This document shows positions 60,956-64,000 of a stretch of 64,000 nt of DNA, piece by piece (the first letter of the stretch is position 1; every line of letters starts with the position of its first letter). The notes beneath the pieces were generated by a model. The model ran no database searches and was not told the DNA's origin. It saw only the letters and a list, made by a program, of their open reading frames with translations. Location of the stretch: contig NZ_SPOZ01000007.1 in NCBI RefSeq assembly GCF_004569635.1, positions 1 to 64,000 of the forward strand, in the 5' to 3' direction. Source of the stretch: Streptococcus sp. LYSM12. GTDB taxonomy: Bacteria > Bacillota > Bacilli > Lactobacillales > Streptococcaceae. The translations under genes and the position numbers were made by a program.

Positions 60956-63532
60956 ATGTTCAAAAAATACTCAAAATATCTATTTTTAGGTGTCTCTTTC
61001 GCCTTACCTGTCCTTATTATCACTATTATATTAGCGCTTAAAGGAATTTGGTGGGGAAGTAAGACAACGATTTTAGCAAGCGATGCCTTTCACCAGTATG
61101 TCATTTTTAACCAAGTATTACGAAATACATTACACGGTGACGGCTCTTTATTTTATACCTTTACTAGTGGATTGGGCTTGAATTTTTATGCCCTATCTTC
61201 TTATTATTTAGGTTCTATTTTATCTCCTTTGGTCTATTTTTTCGATTTAAAAAGTATGCCTGATGCCCTCTATCTCTTTACACTTCTGAAATTTGGATTG
61301 ACAGGATTGTCAACTTACTTTAGCCTCTCGACCATCTATAAAAAATTGCAACCTACTTTGGCGATATTATTATCCACTTCTTTTTCATTGATGAGTTTTT
61401 CGACGAGTCAGCTTGAAATCAATATTTGGTTGGACACCTTTATTCTTGTTCCCCTTATTCTCCTTGGACTACATCGTATCATGGAAAGGAAAGGGAGAAT
61501 TCTATACTTCGTCAGTCTTGTATTATTATTTATCCAAAATTATTATTTTGGCTACATGATGGCCTTATTTTTATCTATTTGGTTTCTTGTTCAGTTATCT
61601 TGGAATTTCAAGAAAAGAATAGGTTCTCTTATTGACTTTACAGTTGTATCATTATTAGCAGGTCTATCTAGTATGGTCATATTACTCCCCAGCTATTTAG
61701 ATTTAAAAACACATGGTGAACAGTTGACACAGATTGTCAACTTGCAGACAGAAAATTCTTGGTATTTAGATCTATTTGCTAAAAATTTAGTCGGAAGTTA
61801 TGATACAACGAAATTTGGTGCTATTCCTATGATTTATGTAGGAATTTTTCCCCTACTGCTTGCGCTTCTTTTCTTCACTGTAAAATCGATTAAATGGCAA
61901 GTTAAAATGAGCTATGGTCTATTACTTATCATCATCATTGCTAGTTTTTATCTACAACCACTTGACCTATTTTGGCAAGGTATGCACGCGCCCAATATGT
62001 TTCTACACCGCTATGCCTGGATTTTTTCACTGGTCATCATTTACATGGCCGCAGATACATTGACACGATTGTCAAGCATTCACTTCCGTGAATATCTCAT
62101 TCCTCTTCTCCTGCTATCTATTGGATTTGGAGCAACATTCTTCTTCCTCAATCGGTACGAATTTCTCACCCCTATTCATCTTTTATTATCCCTTGAATTT
62201 TTAATTGCTTATGGAATTCTGCTCTTTGCAGTCAGTAAGAACCATATCAAATGGAAGGTATTTTCAGGTATCAGCCTGGTGTTTGTTCTATTTGAAGTTA
62301 GTCTGAATACCAACTATCAGGTTGACGGTCTAGCTACTGAATGGCATTTTCCAAGCCGTGATAGTTACGAACAAAATTTGATAGACATTGACAATCTTGT
62401 AAAGTATACAAAATCTACAAATTCTGAATTTTATCGTACAGAACGGCTCTTTCCACAAACTGGAAATGACAGTATGAAGTACAACTACAATGGTATCTCT
62501 CAATTTTCTTCCATTCGTAACCGTACTTCCAGCTCAACACTAGATAAATTAGGATTCCGTTCTGATGGTACAAATCTTAACCTGCGTTACCAAAACAATA
62601 CCATTATAGCAGACAGTCTCTTTGCGATCCGCTATAATATAGCAGAGGGGAAGCTAACTAAATTCGGATTTTCTCCAGTCCATTCAAGTGGTAGCTACTC
62701 TCTCTATGAAAATACCCACTCTCTTCCCTTAGCCATCTTAACCACTAATCTTTACAAAGATGTAAACTTCTCCAATCTAACCTTAGATAATCAAACAAAT
62801 TTTTTAAATCAGCTAGCAGGACTTGATTTACAGTATTACTACAGCTTAGAACCTTCTAGTCACGATACTGAATCTGAGCTAAATAATCGTATAATCCTTT
62901 CTAAACCAGAAGAAGATGAGCCACCTCGTACCCAATATACAGTATTGGTTCCTGCTAACACACAATTATATGTCAATATCCCAAATATCAGCTTTGCAAG
63001 TGATAGCAATAAGAATGTGCAATTCACAATCAATAATGTCACTAAAAACTTTACCCTTGATAACACTTTCTCATTTTTTGATGCCGGGTATTTTGAACAT
63101 GAACAACTTGTAACCTTGACAATAAGCTTCCCTAATAATTCCCAAGTTTCATTTGATAAGCCTCAGTTTTACCAACTTGATACCTCTGCATACCAAGTAG
63201 CTATGGATAAACTAAAGAAACAAGACGTTCAGGTAAAAACAAAGGGAAATAAGATTTACATTGATTATACATCTGACACTGATGCTTCATTACTGGTAAC
63301 ACTTCCCTATGATAAGGGATGGTCTGCAAGACAAGATACAAAGACTCTACCGATAAAAAAAGCTCAGAATGGCTTTATGAAAATAGGTGTCACAAAAGGC
63401 AACGGAATGATTATCCTCTCCTTTATTCCCCAAGGATTTGTGATTGGAGCTTGTTGTTTTGTAGCAGGAACCCTACTATTTATCCTCTACAACAGGATTC
63501 GCAACAATAAACATGGTACTAGAAAAAACTAG
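60956..63532 (+). CDS. YfhO-like polytopic membrane protein
   Basis: 858 residues, about 12 transmembrane helices in the first 450 residues, then a large extracytoplasmic domain (about 455-825) and a last helix. The N-terminal start (FLGVSFALPVLIITIILALK; ASDAFHQYVIF; FTSGLGLNFYALSSYYLGS) matches the YfhO family, GT-C-fold proteins implicated in glycosylation of wall polymers or lipoteichoic acid. DAFHQY has the Asp typical of GT-C active sites. Substrate not deducible. The start has only a weak ribosome binding site. Confidence 0.85.
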   Translation: MFKKYSKYLFLGVSFALPVLIITIILALKGIWWGSKTTILASDAFHQYVIFNQVLRNTLHGDGSLFYTFTSGLGLNFYALSSYYLGSILSPLVYFFDLKSMPDALYLFTLLKFGLTGLSTYFSLSTIYKKLQPTLAILLSTSFSLMSFSTSQLEINIWLDTFILVPLILLGLHRIMERKGRILYFVSLVLLFIQNYYFGYMMALFLSIWFLVQLSWNFKKRIGSLIDFTVVSLLAGLSSMVILLPSYLDLKTHGEQLTQIVNLQTENSWYLDLFAKNLVGSYDTTKFGAIPMIYVGIFPLLLALLFFTVKSIKWQVKMSYGLLLIIIIASFYLQPLDLFWQGMHAPNMFLHRYAWIFSLVIIYMAADTLTRLSSIHFREYLIPLLLLSIGFGATFFFLNRYEFLTPIHLLLSLEFLIAYGILLFAVSKNHIKWKVFSGISLVFVLFEVSLNTNYQVDGLATEWHFPSRDSYEQNLIDIDNLVKYTKSTNSEFYRTERLFPQTGNDSMKYNYNGISQFSSIRNRTSSSTLDKLGFRSDGTNLNLRYQNNTIIADSLFAIRYNIAEGKLTKFGFSPVHSSGSYSLYENTHSLPLAILTTNLYKDVNFSNLTLDNQTNFLNQLAGLDLQYYYSLEPSSHDTESELNNRIILSKPEEDEPPRTQYTVLVPANTQLYVNIPNISFASDSNKNVQFTINNVTKNFTLDNTFSFFDAGYFEHEQLVTLTISFPNNSQVSFDKPQFYQLDTSAYQVAMDKLKKQDVQVKTKGNKIYIDYTSDTDASLLVTLPYDKGWSARQDTKTLPIKKAQNGFMKIGVTKGNGMIILSFIPQGFVIGACCFVAGTLLFILYNRIRNNKHGTRKN

Positions 63533-63686
63533 TGTCATCCTCAACGATAATCCTGCTCTTAGCAAAGGAAGTGAGAAAGAACTCAAAACACATAAGAAAG
63601 AGTTCGATTTTTACCTTATTTCCTGCATTCTAGCTTAGGGCTGAAACAGTCTATTCCCAGACCGTTTCACTCCCACCCCCGCATAG

Positions 63687-63716
63687 CTCCAACAGTCAGA
63701 GTAATGACTGTTGGAG
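63687..63716. repeat. Perfect 12-bp inverted repeat
   Basis: CTCCAACAGTCA / TGACTGTTGGAG with a 6-base loop. No T-tract follows. It lies within about 150 bp of non-coding sequence upstream of repeat copy 3 and may be the core of a small intergenic repeat element. Confidence 0.6.
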
Positions 63717-63790
63717 GTTGGAAATAAAACCAACGAGTTCGCAGCAGTCGTAGAGGTCAGATGTGGAGTGTGAAACACGGACAAATATGA

Positions 63791-63885
63791 GTATAATCGT
63801 TTCGTTTATCTTTTATAACTTCGTTCACTCACTTTGCCGTGCTCTAGTACAGCCTGCAGCTCCTTGCCTAGTACTAAAAGACTAT
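63791..63885 (+). repeat. Dispersed intergenic repeat, copy 3
   Basis: Same orientation as 311-408, with long identical blocks such as CTCTAGTACAGCCTGCAGCT. See copies 1 and 2. Confidence 0.7.
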
Positions 63886-63946
63886 AATAGACAGGGTTGA
63901 ACTATACATTTCATAATGACACTAAATTTAACAAACATAAAAAGAC

Positions 63947-64000
63947 TTAGCCCCTGGTCAATGCTGGGAGCAAGTCCAGCGGATCATCATTTTTTCTATC
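63947..64000 (-). CDS. Possible 3' end of a gene cut by the window edge
   Basis: The minus strand is open from the window edge to a TAA at 63947-63949 and encodes DRKNDDPLDLLPALTRG. A T-rich stretch follows the stop. Only 17 residues are visible, so the family cannot be recognised and it may be chance. Confidence 0.3.
   Translation of the reverse strand, partial: DRKNDDPLDLLPALTRG

Overview
The window is low-GC Gram-positive DNA from a Streptococcus. The gene order ecfT-ecfA2-ecfA1-pgsA-rodZ-M16 peptidase pair / yaaA-recF / guaB / trpS, the LPXTG proteins and the trp T-box suggest S. suis or a close relative; the species is inferred from gene content and not proven. It has a chromosomal left flank (1-13,727), one complete 44.5-kb mobile element (13,728-58,275) and a chromosomal right flank (58,276-64,000).

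Left flank: a cut-off IS3-type transposase fragment, a LysM secreted protein, the ECF vitamin transporter core with pgsA and rodZ-like genes, the M16 pair YfmH/YfmF, then divergently yaaA and recF, a GRP-type sugar transporter with a double palindromic operator, guaB, and trpS with a tryptophan T-box leader. Right flank: a YitT-family membrane protein, an ABC-F ATPase and a YfhO-like membrane protein. Copies of a roughly 95-bp intergenic repeat lie near both window edges.

The element is bounded by a perfect 9-bp direct repeat (AATAACTTG at 13719-13727 and 58276-58284) and by 24-bp terminal inverted repeats that match at 20 of 24 positions. Its only transposase is an ISLre2-family DDE enzyme at the left end; there is no tyrosine or serine integrase. 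It sits 16 bp upstream of the -35 box of the trpS promoter. This combination (ISLre2-like transposase, 9-bp duplication, insertion upstream of a sigma-A promoter, plasmid-type rep and par genes and a type IV secretion system) is what is known for TnGBS-type conjugative transposons, so I read it as a complete TnGBS-family element.

Inside the element every recognised gene is on the minus strand. From left to right: transposase; ParA and a small partition partner with repeated GTTATATAAC sites; a T4SS block (VirB8/TcpC-like, VirB1-like hydrolase, VirB4 split into two genes, PrgI-like, BRCT protein, VirB6-like, lipoprotein, VirD4); an acyltransferase; SSB; two LPXTG surface proteins; a second VirB8/TcpC-like protein and a VirB2-like pilin; a Clp-type AAA+ ATPase and topoisomerase III; a 1,814-residue polyvalent protein; a MobP2/MobL-type relaxase with ribbon-helix-helix proteins, a secreted nuclease and a putative oriT; and a replication operon with a primase-like Rep and many small unknown genes.

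The most striking regulatory signal is a 40-bp promoter-like motif present seven times in the element, always just upstream of a transfer operon and mostly just downstream of the previous operon's terminator. It suggests one switch controlling the transfer modules. Other points worth following are the VirB4 ATPase without recognisable Walker residues, a three-way-junction structure next to a pMV158-like nick sequence, a left-end small RNA, and eight copies of the palindrome TTCAGCTGAA confined to the element.
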